Assembly (NCBI RefSeq): GCF_018257575.1
Contig: NZ_JAERJP010000004.1
Coordinates: forward strand, 62,001-126,000
From: Tatumella sp. JGM91
GTDB lineage: Bacteria; Pseudomonadota; Gammaproteobacteria; Enterobacterales; Enterobacteriaceae
Direction: 5' to 3'
Length of the DNA: 64,000 bases
Part shown: one piece after another, positions 30,169 to 39,075 of the stretch
Layout of the letters: the number at the start of each line of letters is the position of its first letter
Position numbering within the stretch: position 1 is the stretch's first letter
Program-made: the position numbers and the translations under genes
The notes under the pieces: generated by a model
Told to the model about the DNA's origin: nothing
The model's database searches: none
The model's input: the letters and a program-made list of their open reading frames with translations, nothing else

Positions 30169-30654
30169 ATGCTAGATTATCGCTTTCCTACAGCACTACA
30201 GATGGTTCTCAGTGTTGCTATGGCAGAGCAACAGGGTGAACGTTCCACCAGTGCTATCCTTGCTAAAGGCCTGGAATCTAATCCCAGTCTAATCCGTAAA
30301 CTTATGGTGCCTCTCACCCGTGACGGAATAATCGTTACAACCCTTGGCCGTACCGGGTCTATCCATCTCGGTCGTCCGGCAGCCGAAATTTCTCTGCGCG
30401 ATATCTATCTGTCGGTGACTGATGAGAAAAAACTGCTCAACTCCCGGCCAGATGTTAAGAAGCCTTGTTGTATCGTCAGTGCCAATGTCTGCTGGTATTT
30501 TAAATCCCTTGCCGCAGAAGCGGAACAGGCATCTCTGAATGTACTGGCCACACGTTCTGTGGCAACCGCACTGGCCGAAATTACCGGCAAAGCGGGCCAT
30601 AATACCCGGCCGCAGAAAGAACCCCTGTTGGCAGACGGTCAGACTGCAGAATAG
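30169..30654 (+). CDS. Rrf2-family transcriptional regulator
   Basis: A 161-aa protein with the Rrf2 winged helix (LDYRFPTALQMVLSVAM...SNPSLIRKLMVPLTRDGII, about 1-57) and a wing region. Two cysteines in KPCCIV and one in ANVCWYF resemble the position where Rrf2 proteins bind Fe-S clusters or sense thiol/redox changes, but the spacing differs from IscR. It is closer to the YwnA-like subgroup. RBS AGAGGAA precedes the ATG. Targets are unknown; adjacent genes are a ROK kinase and a MarA-like activator. Confidence 0.85.
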   Translation: MLDYRFPTALQMVLSVAMAEQQGERSTSAILAKGLESNPSLIRKLMVPLTRDGIIVTTLGRTGSIHLGRPAAEISLRDIYLSVTDEKKLLNSRPDVKKPCCIVSANVCWYFKSLAAEAEQASLNVLATRSVATALAEITGKAGHNTRPQKEPLLADGQTAE

Positions 30655-30743
30655 CCCGCGGGCCGGTAGCCGCAGAATGATGCTGCACAGCCGCCGCGAG
30701 CCACCCGCGGCGGCGGTAACTCAATTCCCACTGAATCAGTAAG

Positions 30744-30816
30744 GCATTTAATGTATCAATTATGTTTGCATTTTAATGCGGATTGGCGCACCATTAAATG
30801 CAACTGCAATTGATAC
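30744..30816. promoter_or_regulatory. Inverted-repeat cluster upstream of the MarA-like gene
   Basis: GTATCAATT (30753-30761) is matched by AATTGATAC (30808-30816). GCATTTAATG (30744-30753) recurs as the inverted CATTAAATGC (30792-30801), and TGCATTTTAATGC lies between. The pairs are nested and symmetric, which suggests an operator region. No marbox could be identified. Confidence 0.4.
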
Positions 30817-30845
30817 TATTTCTTTTAGTCGCGACGGAGAGACCG

Positions 30846-31193
30846 ATGAACAATGCTTTTTTCCATGATTTAATCAGCTGGATTGATAATCATATCGAAA
30901 GCCGTCTTAATCTTGATCTGGTGGCTGAACGGGCAGGTTACTCCAAATGGCACCTGCAACGTATGTTTAAAGAGCATACGGGTTATGCGCTGGGTGAATA
31001 TATTCGTAAGAAAAAACTCGAAAAATCTGCTGACAGACTCACTACAACCAATGAACCGATCCTGAGTGTCGCTATTTCGATGGGTTTTGACTCACAGCAA
31101 TCCTTCAATCGTAGTTTTAAACGCGAATTCGGTATGGCCCCCGGAACATGGCGTCGTTCTTCCGGCGATGCGCCTCAGCACTATATGCATTAA
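30846..31193 (+). CDS. AraC/XylS-family activator of the MarA/SoxS/RamA type
   Basis: A 115-aa protein made only of the two helix-turn-helix units. The first recognition region GYSKWHLQRMFKEHTG (about 32-47) is nearly that of MarA. The second is GFDSQQSFNRSFKREFG. Length and lack of a ligand domain place it with MarA, SoxS and RamA, which act as monomers on marbox promoters for efflux, porin and oxidative-stress genes. I cannot assign it to one of the three by eye. The 30846 ATG (MNNAFFHD) follows GGAGAGACC. Confidence 0.88.
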   Translation: MNNAFFHDLISWIDNHIESRLNLDLVAERAGYSKWHLQRMFKEHTGYALGEYIRKKKLEKSADRLTTTNEPILSVAISMGFDSQQSFNRSFKREFGMAPGTWRRSSGDAPQHYMH

Positions 31194-31385
31194 TTTTCCT
31201 CGTCAGATGGCCGCCTGCAGTGGCCAGCGCTGTCGCGGTTATTTCAGCCACAGAGTGACGGCAGAGCAGGGACATAAGCTCTCTTCAGCGGGACAGCAAC
31301 CCGCCATTTGTCTGCAGATATTGATGCCGGCAGCCAGAAGGCTAAAAAACAGGTATAGTAAATTTGCTTATCTAAGGAATTTATT

Positions 31386-31865
31386 ATGTCTAAAAAACTC
31401 TGGGGCGGGTTAATTATTGCCCTTTTTGCCTGCTGGCTGGGTCTTAAATCTTCACCTGAACATTCTGAAAACCACAACTCCCGCCATTCAGCGGTTCCCA
31501 TTTCTGCCCCGTCAGGTACCCGTGCTGCTGACATTACGGCACTGACATCGGCAAATCAGGTAGCAGCCTGGATACATCAGCACCACCGTCTGCCGGATTT
31601 CTATATACGTAAAGGCGAGGCGCGCCGCCAGGGCTGGGATCCCTCCGCAGCGAATTTGTGTGACGTCTTACCGGGGAAGGCTATCGGCGGAGATCACTTC
31701 TCGAACCGTGAAGGCCGTTTGCCCGAAGTTGCCAGCCGGCGCTGGTTTGAGGCTGATGTTAATTACCAGTGCGGACACCGTAACGCAGACCGGTTACTCT
31801 ATTCATCCGACGGGCTGGTTTATCTGACCACTGACCATTACCGGACCTTTACGAGGATACCCTGA
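31386..31865 (+). CDS. Exported barnase-like ribonuclease
   Basis: A 159-aa protein with an N-terminal signal/anchor segment (about 5-20), a short linker and a barnase-type RNase domain (about 50-159). Residues equivalent to the barnase catalytic set are present: Lys76, Glu122 (FEADVNY), Arg132 and Arg136 (HRNADR), and His151 (TDHY). GGDHFSNREGRLP is nearly identical to barnase. Cys92 and Cys129 are extra and may form a disulfide, in line with export. RBS AAGGAA precedes the ATG. The stop is 1 nt from the start of the barstar-like gene. Confidence 0.9.
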   Translation: MSKKLWGGLIIALFACWLGLKSSPEHSENHNSRHSAVPISAPSGTRAADITALTSANQVAAWIHQHHRLPDFYIRKGEARRQGWDPSAANLCDVLPGKAIGGDHFSNREGRLPEVASRRWFEADVNYQCGHRNADRLLYSSDGLVYLTTDHYRTFTRIP

Positions 31866-31866
31866 G

Positions 31867-32187
31867 ATGCTGACTGCCGTATTTGATTTTCGTACTCTCA
31901 GTGATCAGCAGCAATTTTATCAGCAACTGAGCAGAGATACCCATTGTCCGGCAACCTTTGGGAATAACCTGGACGCACTCTGGGACTGGCTCACCGCAGG
32001 AATGGCGTTGCCGGCGCGCTTTGAACTGCGGCACCCGCCGGAGGATAATCCGCGACTGATCCTGATATTGCAGTTACTGGCTGAGGCTTCACAGGCGCTG
32101 AGCGGACAATTACAGCTGCGTTTTGACGGAGATAAACAGCCGGACGATCGCTGGCAGGCATTACTGGCTGCCGGCCAGCAAAGCTGA
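31867..32187 (+). CDS. Barstar-like RNase inhibitor
   Basis: A 106-aa barstar-family protein. The core FGNNLDALWDWLTAG (31-45) carries the two aspartates (Asp36, Asp40) that in barstar plug the barnase active site. No signal peptide, so it should be cytoplasmic and protect the cell from RNase that is not yet exported. It starts one base after the RNase stop, with GAGGA inside the RNase 3' end, so the two are translationally coupled. Its last 27 bp overlap the end of convergent srfB. Confidence 0.9.
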   Translation: MLTAVFDFRTLSDQQQFYQQLSRDTHCPATFGNNLDALWDWLTAGMALPARFELRHPPEDNPRLILILQLLAEASQALSGQLQLRFDGDKQPDDRWQALLAAGQQS

Positions 32188-35082
32188 GTCATCGCCGGTA
32201 TCAATCCGCCCGTCATCACTCCAGTAAGCGGCACAGGGCTGACCGTTAGTTGCCAGAGTATTCAGACGGATCACCACCAGTGACAAGGGCAGATTCTGTT
32301 GCCCGTCGGCAGTGACCTGTATTACTTCCGGCAGCCCGCGCAGCTGGCCGTTACTGTCTGTCAGCCAGCGCAACGTTACCTGTACACCCTTATCACAGCC
32401 TTCAGTCTCAGTCGCCCGCAGAGAGACACTCAGTAACGGGCTGGCCGGTAACCGCGGGTCGCCACTGGTGCGGTAACCCAGAGAGACGCGTTGCACCAGC
32501 AAAAGCTCGAAAGTCACCGCGCTGGCCGGAAGCAGGGTCGCCGGTAACCGCAGCAAAACCTGTGAATAAGGCAGTGTAAACCGGGGAGTAATGATACCCA
32601 GTTCGCGGATAATATTATCTGCGGCGTACTGTCCTGCTGCGATATAGCGGGGATAAAGACGTTGCTGACGGATCAATTGATGAATAAAAGCGCCGGTAAT
32701 GGCGCTGCATTTGCCATCAATCAGTTCTCCGTTACGACAGAAAGGCATGCTTTCCCTGCAACGCAGTCTGTCCAGACTGATAATATGGCCGGGCGGCAAA
32801 GGCAGGTTTCGGGTCAGCAACTGGCGAATCGCTGGCAGGGCGGAATTTTTGCCGCTGAATAGCAAGACATCAGGCTGATGACGTCTGACGTTGTCACACA
32901 TAGTGGTCAGTAATCCGGCAGCACGGAAATTTTCAGAGTTAAAAAATGCCTCGACGGCGGTGAAACTCACCGTAACCGGCATCTCACAGGCATCATATCT
33001 GCCCCTGACCGCGGAAATGTCGCTGACCCGCTGGCTGAAATATGCCATGACCTGATGGTCGGGCGGGTCGGCTAATAAATCACCGGCGGTGCCGCCGGCT
33101 ACGGATTCACACTGTCCGTTCCCGGCTGCCTGCCGGTAGTTTTCCAGTATTTTCAGGGCCAGTGGCCGGAAGAACTGCCGGCTGAACTGTTGTCGCCAGG
33201 GGGTATCGCCCTCACAACTACTGCCGGGGGCAAATAATTGCCGCACAACGGTCGCTGCCCGGGCTAATCCCTGTTGTTGCAGGTACTCCTGTAATGCCGG
33301 CAGCAGAAAAGTTCTGACCAGGTCGTACAGCAAATCTTCCCCGGCCAGCGGGTAACCGCTGCGATAAAGCAGCTCAGGCCGCAGCAGCACTGGCGGGGAT
33401 CCAACCGGCAGATAATCACTCACCGAAACATCGGTAGTCCCCCCGCCAATATCGATCAGAGCGATACGCAGCCCGCGATGGGATCTGCCGGGTAATTGCC
33501 AGTCATTAATCAGCCGGTCACAGACCGCGTTATCTCCGGAGCGGGGAACCGGCTGGCTGTATAACCATAACAGCTGGCCACAGCTGGCTTCATCAGCTTC
33601 AGCAATCACCCGCGGCAAGGGGTGCCAGAACCGTTCAGCATCAGGATGTGCCGCCCGGCCCGCGGGCCGGGTCAGAGACTGGCGGACCAGCATCACCGCC
33701 TGGCGGGCCAGCTGCAGCACCTGGTCTTTTTCCGCCGGACTCATTGCTGCCGGCAGTGTCAGCAGAATTGAGCGCAGGTGGCGCGGAGCGCTGTAACCGG
33801 GCATCTTCTGCCGGTGACTGTGGCTGTTCATCTGACAAAATGCCTGGCTGATCAGTTCACACAGCATAAACATCAGTAAACTGCTGCGCGGATACCCGGC
33901 ATGACAAACGGGGAACTGGTGTTCCGCAGGCAGCTGATCCAGCATCCTGGCCTGATCATCCATCAGCAGGGTAAACGGAGAGCGTATTGCTGCCGGCTGT
34001 TCACCGCTGGCGGACGGGGGATAATACCAGTGATACTCAGGGATATTGTCATCCCAGCTATAGCGCCGCGGGCTGCTGACCCCTTGCATTCCGCCGCTCT
34101 GGTTTAAGGTGCGGGTCAGTCGCCGGGCTTCATCACCGGTTCTGACTATCGAAGGCCAGAGAAATACCGATGAACGTCCGCTGGCAGCCGAATAGGCATA
34201 CTTGTCTAACGGACAGGGAGCAAAGGCAATTTCACTGCTGAACAGGGCCGCCCCGCGGCGTGCAGGCCGGGATAAATCACGTAATATCAGCTCGCTGCTG
34301 TGCAGTAACGGGTTATCCTGCTGCGGATGCTGTTCGCTGATAATCCCGCAACTGTGGCTGTTGCCAATATCCAGTAACAGATCGACCTCTGCCGGTCTGT
34401 TACTGCCGTCTGACGGCAGCAGCATCATTGCCTCACAGGGCAGGGCTATACTGATCAGTTCCAGCAAATTCAGATAATGAGCCTGATAACTGAACCGGGT
34501 CGCGGAGGACAATCCACCGGCAGGTGCCTGACAGGCAAACACTGACTGTAGCCACTGATTCAGCCACGGATATTCGAGAAACTGCATCAGGTCATGATCC
34601 CGCCAGGCAGGAGCAAAATGCTGGCCGTTATCACAGTCGACACGGTCTGGCTGCAGATCCCGCGTCTGCTGATCTCCCGCAGTGGTATCAAAGGCCAGTG
34701 TCAGGCTATGGTGCCTGTCCTTTACCTCTGGCGGGCTGATAAATACCCTGACCCAGTTTACCGGTCCGTGACTGCATTTTCCGTCCGGCTGCTGCCGGAA
34801 AAATGGTACCGGCAGCCAGTTATCTGCATACACTGTCAGACACTCACTGAGAGGGACCTGATACTCCGGACGGACAATTTCATCATCTCCGGAGTTATCA
34901 GCCGGTAAATAAAAGCAGTGTTGCTGCGGATCTTCTGCCACCCGGATCAACGGGCCACTGGCTTTGCGGCGCACAAAATGGCGGAGTCCGCGGGCAATAC
35001 TGGCACTGATCTCAGTATCCAGAAACTGGATACCTGTATCAGCCAGTAATGAAAACCGGTTATTCAATCGTCCGGAAGGCAT
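32161..35082 (-). CDS. srfB: SrfB-family protein with an actin/HSP70-type ATPase fold
   Basis: A 973-aa protein of the SrfB family, described in Salmonella within srfABC as an SsrB-controlled factor. Two ASKHA-type phosphate motifs are visible: DIGNSHSCG near residue 237 and IDIGGGTTDVS near 543. This suggests an ATP-binding fold like HSP70 or FtsA. There is no signal peptide. Its ATG overlaps the srfA stop in TGATG. No srfC follows; the barnase/barstar pair lies convergent at the 3' end. The molecular function is not established. Confidence 0.85.
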   Translation of the reverse strand: MPSGRLNNRFSLLADTGIQFLDTEISASIARGLRHFVRRKASGPLIRVAEDPQQHCFYLPADNSGDDEIVRPEYQVPLSECLTVYADNWLPVPFFRQQPDGKCSHGPVNWVRVFISPPEVKDRHHSLTLAFDTTAGDQQTRDLQPDRVDCDNGQHFAPAWRDHDLMQFLEYPWLNQWLQSVFACQAPAGGLSSATRFSYQAHYLNLLELISIALPCEAMMLLPSDGSNRPAEVDLLLDIGNSHSCGIISEQHPQQDNPLLHSSELILRDLSRPARRGAALFSSEIAFAPCPLDKYAYSAASGRSSVFLWPSIVRTGDEARRLTRTLNQSGGMQGVSSPRRYSWDDNIPEYHWYYPPSASGEQPAAIRSPFTLLMDDQARMLDQLPAEHQFPVCHAGYPRSSLLMFMLCELISQAFCQMNSHSHRQKMPGYSAPRHLRSILLTLPAAMSPAEKDQVLQLARQAVMLVRQSLTRPAGRAAHPDAERFWHPLPRVIAEADEASCGQLLWLYSQPVPRSGDNAVCDRLINDWQLPGRSHRGLRIALIDIGGGTTDVSVSDYLPVGSPPVLLRPELLYRSGYPLAGEDLLYDLVRTFLLPALQEYLQQQGLARAATVVRQLFAPGSSCEGDTPWRQQFSRQFFRPLALKILENYRQAAGNGQCESVAGGTAGDLLADPPDHQVMAYFSQRVSDISAVRGRYDACEMPVTVSFTAVEAFFNSENFRAAGLLTTMCDNVRRHQPDVLLFSGKNSALPAIRQLLTRNLPLPPGHIISLDRLRCRESMPFCRNGELIDGKCSAITGAFIHQLIRQQRLYPRYIAAGQYAADNIIRELGIITPRFTLPYSQVLLRLPATLLPASAVTFELLLVQRVSLGYRTSGDPRLPASPLLSVSLRATETEGCDKGVQVTLRWLTDSNGQLRGLPEVIQVTADGQQNLPLSLVVIRLNTLATNGQPCAAYWSDDGRIDTGDDSALLAGSQ

Positions 35083-36269
35083 CAGGCGTGTCCTGTGGAA
35101 AAGAGGGTGATAGTGCGGGGGACGGGTTGTCCTTTAAGACTGGCAGTGCAGTCTGTGCCGCGGGTAGTCAGCGTACAAAGTACCGCCGGAACCTGCATCC
35201 GGGATCCGTCCTGACAGGCGGCCCTGAATCTGCTGTACAGAGACAAAGTCCCTGAGGGCAGAAAGCCGCGACTGACAGCGGCCTGACAGCGCCCATGGAC
35301 GGCAGATACCATCTGCAGGTGCCCGCGACCCTGACCGAATGTAAATTGCAGAGATAATGGCTGACTTTGTGGCGGGTGAATCACCGCCTGCCATTCACCG
35401 TCCATAAAACTCACATCCCCGCGTTTTACCGATGCTGCGGGGATCTGCAACCGGTGTCTGGTGACCGGTGGCGGGGCGGCGACAGGTTTCACCCCTGCGG
35501 CTATTATCGATGCCAGCTGCAAAGGCAGCCGGGCAACAGACAGGGGTTTCACTGAGGTTGTCACTAATCGCTGCTCAGTGATGGCCGCCGGCGGTTGTGA
35601 CGACGGACGCTGGTATCGCCACATATAACCGCTCACGGCGACAGCCAGTATCAGCGCCGCCAGCACGCCGCCGGTAATCGCTGCACGGCTATTGTTGCCG
35701 GTCTGCCGGGCGGGCACTTCTGCGGTGACGGGCAACACAGGTCTGTCTGTGGTGAAGTGTTCTCCGTCCGGGCTCAGAGAAAGCAGAGCTCCGGCAAGAC
35801 TGTGCAAAGGGGGGCTGCCTGCTGCCGCAGGTTGCTGCGGGCAGTGACCCCAGAAGGTAATCACTGGCAAATTATTGACCAGGAAAACAGTTTCTTTACC
35901 GGGAAATATCATCATTTTCTGCAATAAACGGCCAAAAAACACTGCTGGCGGGTTATCTGCGGCCAGGCATTGTTCTGCCAGTTGTTGCAGGCTGCTGACG
36001 GCCTGTTCCAGTATTTGCAGGGCTGCGCGGCGTTCAGCGTCCCCGGCATCCTGCCAGCGGACAACCGCTACGCTCCGCGGGCTGTGCCACTGGATGCCTT
36101 CACTGCCATGGCCCCGTAAAGGAATAGCAAAACAGTCAGCGGCGTGTTGCATGCCCCGCAGACAGAGCAACGCCTGTATCTGCGGGCTGTAATCCGTGAC
36201 CGGTGCGGCTTGTACCCCCAGCATCTGGTAATCAGCACCGGCCTCTCCGGTCAGAAAAGTCGCTATCAT
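35082..36269 (-). CDS. srfA: SrfA-family membrane protein
   Basis: A 395-aa protein with an N-terminal cytoplasmic domain (about 1-150, including FFGRLLQKMMIFPGKETVFLVN). One membrane helix lies near 196-217, then a Pro-rich linker, then a C-terminal periplasmic domain with several Cys that may pair. Layout and coupling to srfB match the SrfA family of enterobacterial srfABC loci. A role in passing an envelope signal to the SrfB ATPase is inference only. No promoter was identified in the 150 bp upstream. Confidence 0.78.
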   Translation of the reverse strand: MIATFLTGEAGADYQMLGVQAAPVTDYSPQIQALLCLRGMQHAADCFAIPLRGHGSEGIQWHSPRSVAVVRWQDAGDAERRAALQILEQAVSSLQQLAEQCLAADNPPAVFFGRLLQKMMIFPGKETVFLVNNLPVITFWGHCPQQPAAAGSPPLHSLAGALLSLSPDGEHFTTDRPVLPVTAEVPARQTGNNSRAAITGGVLAALILAVAVSGYMWRYQRPSSQPPAAITEQRLVTTSVKPLSVARLPLQLASIIAAGVKPVAAPPPVTRHRLQIPAASVKRGDVSFMDGEWQAVIHPPQSQPLSLQFTFGQGRGHLQMVSAVHGRCQAAVSRGFLPSGTLSLYSRFRAACQDGSRMQVPAVLCTLTTRGTDCTASLKGQPVPRTITLFSTGHA

Positions 36270-36418
36270 CTGTCATCCTCCCGCGCCTTGCCGGGAAAAT
36301 AACCGGCCACCGGATACCGATGTTACTCAGATACCGCCACGGGATAACGGCAAATTAACCGTAGAAATGACCGGGTGACCGGCGGATAGATACAAAAATA
36401 GCAGACGGCGGAACGGAA

Positions 36419-37588
36419 CTATCGCCGCCGCAGCAGTAAATGACAAACAAGACCGCCGAGTAATCCCCAGAAAGCCGCCCCTATTCCGGCAATACTGAGA
36501 CCGGACGCAGTGATCAGAAAGGTAACTATCGCCGTATCACGGTGCTGCGGCTGTTCCAGACTGCGTTGCAGACTGCCCGACAAGGTCGTCAGTAATGCCA
36601 GCCCGGCAATGGTATGAATAAACACCGGCGGCAGAGCGCTGAGTAACAGGGCAATAGTCGCCCCGGAAATGCCGGTGAGTATATAAAACACGCCAGCCAT
36701 TGCCGCGGCCATCCAGCGTTTTTCGGCGCGCGGATCGACGTCGTCTCCCATACAGATTGCAGCCGTAATTGCCGCAATACACACAGAAAAACCGCCGAAC
36801 GGTGATAATAGCAATGCCACGCCCCCGGTAACGGTCGTGACCTGTGAAACGGGCACCGGATAGCCGTGGGCCTGAAGGGTGGCAATACCGGGGGCATTCT
36901 GCGAAGCCATACTGACCAGAAAATAAGGGATCCCGACCCCAAGTAATAGCTGCCAGTCAAATTGCGGGGCAATAAAAACGGGGGCGGACCATTGCCAGTG
37001 AACGTCTGACAAAGCGCTGTTGCCCTGCCAGAGAATCACCAGTAATCCGGCCAGCAGGGTATAGAACACGGCGTAACGTGGTTGCAGCCGCTTTGCCAGC
37101 AGATAACAAACACACATACTGAGGCATAACGGTAAATTCTGCGACAGCCCGCTGAACGCCTGCAGGCCAAAATGCAGCAGAATTCCGGCCAGCATACCTG
37201 AGGCGATAGAGACAGGAATAAATCGCATCAGCCGTGCAAATATTCCGGTGATACCACAGATCATAATCAACAGATTAGTAAAAATAAAGATTCCGATGGT
37301 CTGCGCCAGACTGGCACCGGACAGGCTGGTGGCCAGCATTGCCGCTCCGGGGGTTGACCATGCGGTCAGTACCGGCATCCGATAGCGTACTGACAGCCAG
37401 AGTGAGGTTATCCCCATTGCAAATCCCAGCATCCCCAGCCAGCTGCCGGTCAGTGCTGTACTGGCTCCGGCGGCACTTGCCGCCTGAAAAATAATCGCCG
37501 CTGAACTGGTATAACCAACCAGTACGGCAACCATACCGGAAATCACCATCGGCAGGGTAAGCTGACGCAGGCCGGAACAGAAAGACAT
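36419..37588 (-). CDS. BenE/YdcO-family benzoate-type transporter
   Basis: A 389-aa inner-membrane protein with about 12 helices, homologous to E. coli YdcO/BenE (391 aa). Diagnostic are VLTAWSTPGAAML, ASQNAPGIATLQAHGY, SPFGGFSVCIAAITAAIC and the C-terminal GAAFWGLLGG. The family is linked to benzoate:proton symport; the substrate here is not proven and no benzoate catabolic genes are nearby. The 37588 ATG (MSFCSGLRQL) follows GGAG at 8-nt spacing; the longer frame to 37678 is rejected. Confidence 0.9.
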   Translation of the reverse strand: MSFCSGLRQLTLPMVISGMVAVLVGYTSSAAIIFQAASAAGASTALTGSWLGMLGFAMGITSLWLSVRYRMPVLTAWSTPGAAMLATSLSGASLAQTIGIFIFTNLLIMICGITGIFARLMRFIPVSIASGMLAGILLHFGLQAFSGLSQNLPLCLSMCVCYLLAKRLQPRYAVFYTLLAGLLVILWQGNSALSDVHWQWSAPVFIAPQFDWQLLLGVGIPYFLVSMASQNAPGIATLQAHGYPVPVSQVTTVTGGVALLLSPFGGFSVCIAAITAAICMGDDVDPRAEKRWMAAAMAGVFYILTGISGATIALLLSALPPVFIHTIAGLALLTTLSGSLQRSLEQPQHRDTAIVTFLITASGLSIAGIGAAFWGLLGGLVCHLLLRRR

Positions 37589-37845
37589 CGGATAAACTCC
37601 GTGACAGATTACGGGCAAGGGGCACAACATAGCATCGGGGGGGAGAGTGCACAAGATAGTCGGATATCCTGCTGACATTCAGGAGGTTAACCTGAATACT
37701 GCGGTGATCTTTTCGTTATCATTTTCAAAGTCTGCTACATTATCCTGCGCCCTGTGACAGCCTTTGTTTCAACGATATCCCGGGATTAGCTGCGGGTAAT
37801 TACCGTACGCCGCCCGGCGGACCAGTAACAGATAAGGAACAACCG

Positions 37846-37974
37846 ATGGTCTTACCCGTAACGGATAAAAACGCCTCCCTGATGATGATGTCGCAGAAAA
37901 ACAGCGACCTGTTACTGGCGGGCGGCAGCGCTCCGGTGCTGATGGTAGCGGCTTGTTCAGTGGTGGCAGGATAA
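37846..37974 (+). CDS. 42-aa leader-type ORF coupled to the AbrB-family gene
   Basis: An ORF starting MVLPVTDKNASLMMMSQ has AAGGA at 7-nt spacing. It ends in a hydrophobic stretch (APVLMVAACSVVAG) with TAA only 1 nt before the next ATG (TAATATG). I recognise no homolog. The good ribosome site and stop-start coupling suggest a leader peptide or small protein in one transcript with the downstream gene. A chance ORF remains possible. Confidence 0.5.
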   Translation: MVLPVTDKNASLMMMSQKNSDLLLAGGSAPVLMVAACSVVAG

Positions 37975-37975
37975 T

Positions 37976-39031
37976 ATGTCGACAATATTTCCGCGTCCCG
38001 GCCGCATTAGACGACCGGTGCTGCTGATGATTATCTCCGGTCTGGCCGCTATTTTTCTTGAATATCTGCATATTCCGGCGGCTTTGCTGCTCGGGCCGAT
38101 GTTCGCGGCGATTATCTTCTCTGCGTCCGGGTATCCGGTGACCTTATGGCGTCCCTGTCAGCAACTGGCTCAGGCGGTGGTAGGGATGATGATTGCCAGG
38201 GCAATGCCTGCCAGCGTATTTCAAGAAATGCAGCATAACTGGCCGTTATTTGTGCTCAGTGTTGTCAGTGTGCTTACCGCCAGTACACTGCTGGGCTGGC
38301 TGATGGCGAAACTGAAAGTATTACCGGGCAGCACGGCGTTATGGGGATCCTCGCCGGGGGCCGCCACTGCGATGACCCTGATGGCGGGCAGTTTCGGTGC
38401 GGATACGCGGCTGGTTGCTTTTATGCAGTACCTGCGGGTGCTGATGGTGGCGTTACTGGCAACCCTGGTCAGTTATTATTTCAGCAGCGATTCGGGGCAA
38501 CCGCCACCTGCTGTTATCTTCTTTCCGCCATTGCATCTCAGCGGTTTTTTACTGACTCTGACGGTGATTGTTGCCAGTACTTTAATGGCGGCACGGGTAA
38601 AGCTGCCTGCCGGACCGATGCTTATCAGTCTGGTCACGGGGTGTCTGTTACAGAACCTTGCCGGATTACGCATAGAGCTGCCGGTATGGCTGCTGGCAAT
38701 AGCCTACGGGGTAGTTGGCTGGAGTATCGGCTTACGTTTTACGGCCGGTATTTTACGTTATGCGCTGCATGCACTGCCGGGGATCTTATTATCTGTTATC
38801 ACGTTACTCAGTATCTGTTGTGGTTTTGCCTGGATGCTGGTGCATTTTGCCGGTATCGATCCCCTGACTGCGTACCTGGCGACCAGCCCCGGCGGTGCCG
38901 ATTCGGTGGCAATTATTGCCGCATCCGGGCATGTTAATCAGCCGTTTGTGATGTCGATGCAGACGGGACGGTTTATTGTGGTACTGATTACCGGCCCGGC
39001 ACTTTCACGGCTGATGGTACGCTGGCTATAA
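37976..39031 (+). CDS. AbrB/YbgN-family membrane protein
   Basis: A 351-aa polytopic inner-membrane protein (about 9-10 helices) of the AbrB (PF05145) family, E. coli AbrB/YbgN being 348 aa. The two internal repeats each carry a glycine/proline-rich signature: WGSSPGAATAMTLMAGSFGAD in the first and YLATSPGGADSVAIIAA in the second. The family is annotated as a putative ammonia monooxygenase or regulator, but its real function is unknown and it looks like a transporter. It starts 1 nt after the 42-aa ORF. Confidence 0.87.
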   Translation: MSTIFPRPGRIRRPVLLMIISGLAAIFLEYLHIPAALLLGPMFAAIIFSASGYPVTLWRPCQQLAQAVVGMMIARAMPASVFQEMQHNWPLFVLSVVSVLTASTLLGWLMAKLKVLPGSTALWGSSPGAATAMTLMAGSFGADTRLVAFMQYLRVLMVALLATLVSYYFSSDSGQPPPAVIFFPPLHLSGFLLTLTVIVASTLMAARVKLPAGPMLISLVTGCLLQNLAGLRIELPVWLLAIAYGVVGWSIGLRFTAGILRYALHALPGILLSVITLLSICCGFAWMLVHFAGIDPLTAYLATSPGGADSVAIIAASGHVNQPFVMSMQTGRFIVVLITGPALSRLMVRWL

Positions 39032-39062
39032 AAAACCTGCCGCGCCTCCGGGCAACGGCAGG
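39030..39062 (-). terminator. Terminator after pqqU
   Basis: On the minus strand the stem CCTGCCG / CGGCAGG with a 13-nt loop is followed by TTTTTT, 14 bp past the pqqU stop. The T-tract overlaps the stop codon of the convergent AbrB-family gene. Confidence 0.8.
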
Positions 39063-39075
39063 GGAACCGGCATGA

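Noticed and set aside
30690-30714. GCCGCCGCG / CGCGGCGGC hairpin after the Rrf2 gene as terminator
   Set aside because: The stem is strong but no T-run follows (GTAACTC), and a GC-rich palindrome by chance is possible.
33641-33851. Short Pro/Gly/Ala-rich frames within srfB on both strands
   Set aside because: They are alternative frames of a GC-rich part of srfB; SrfB keeps its frame across the region.
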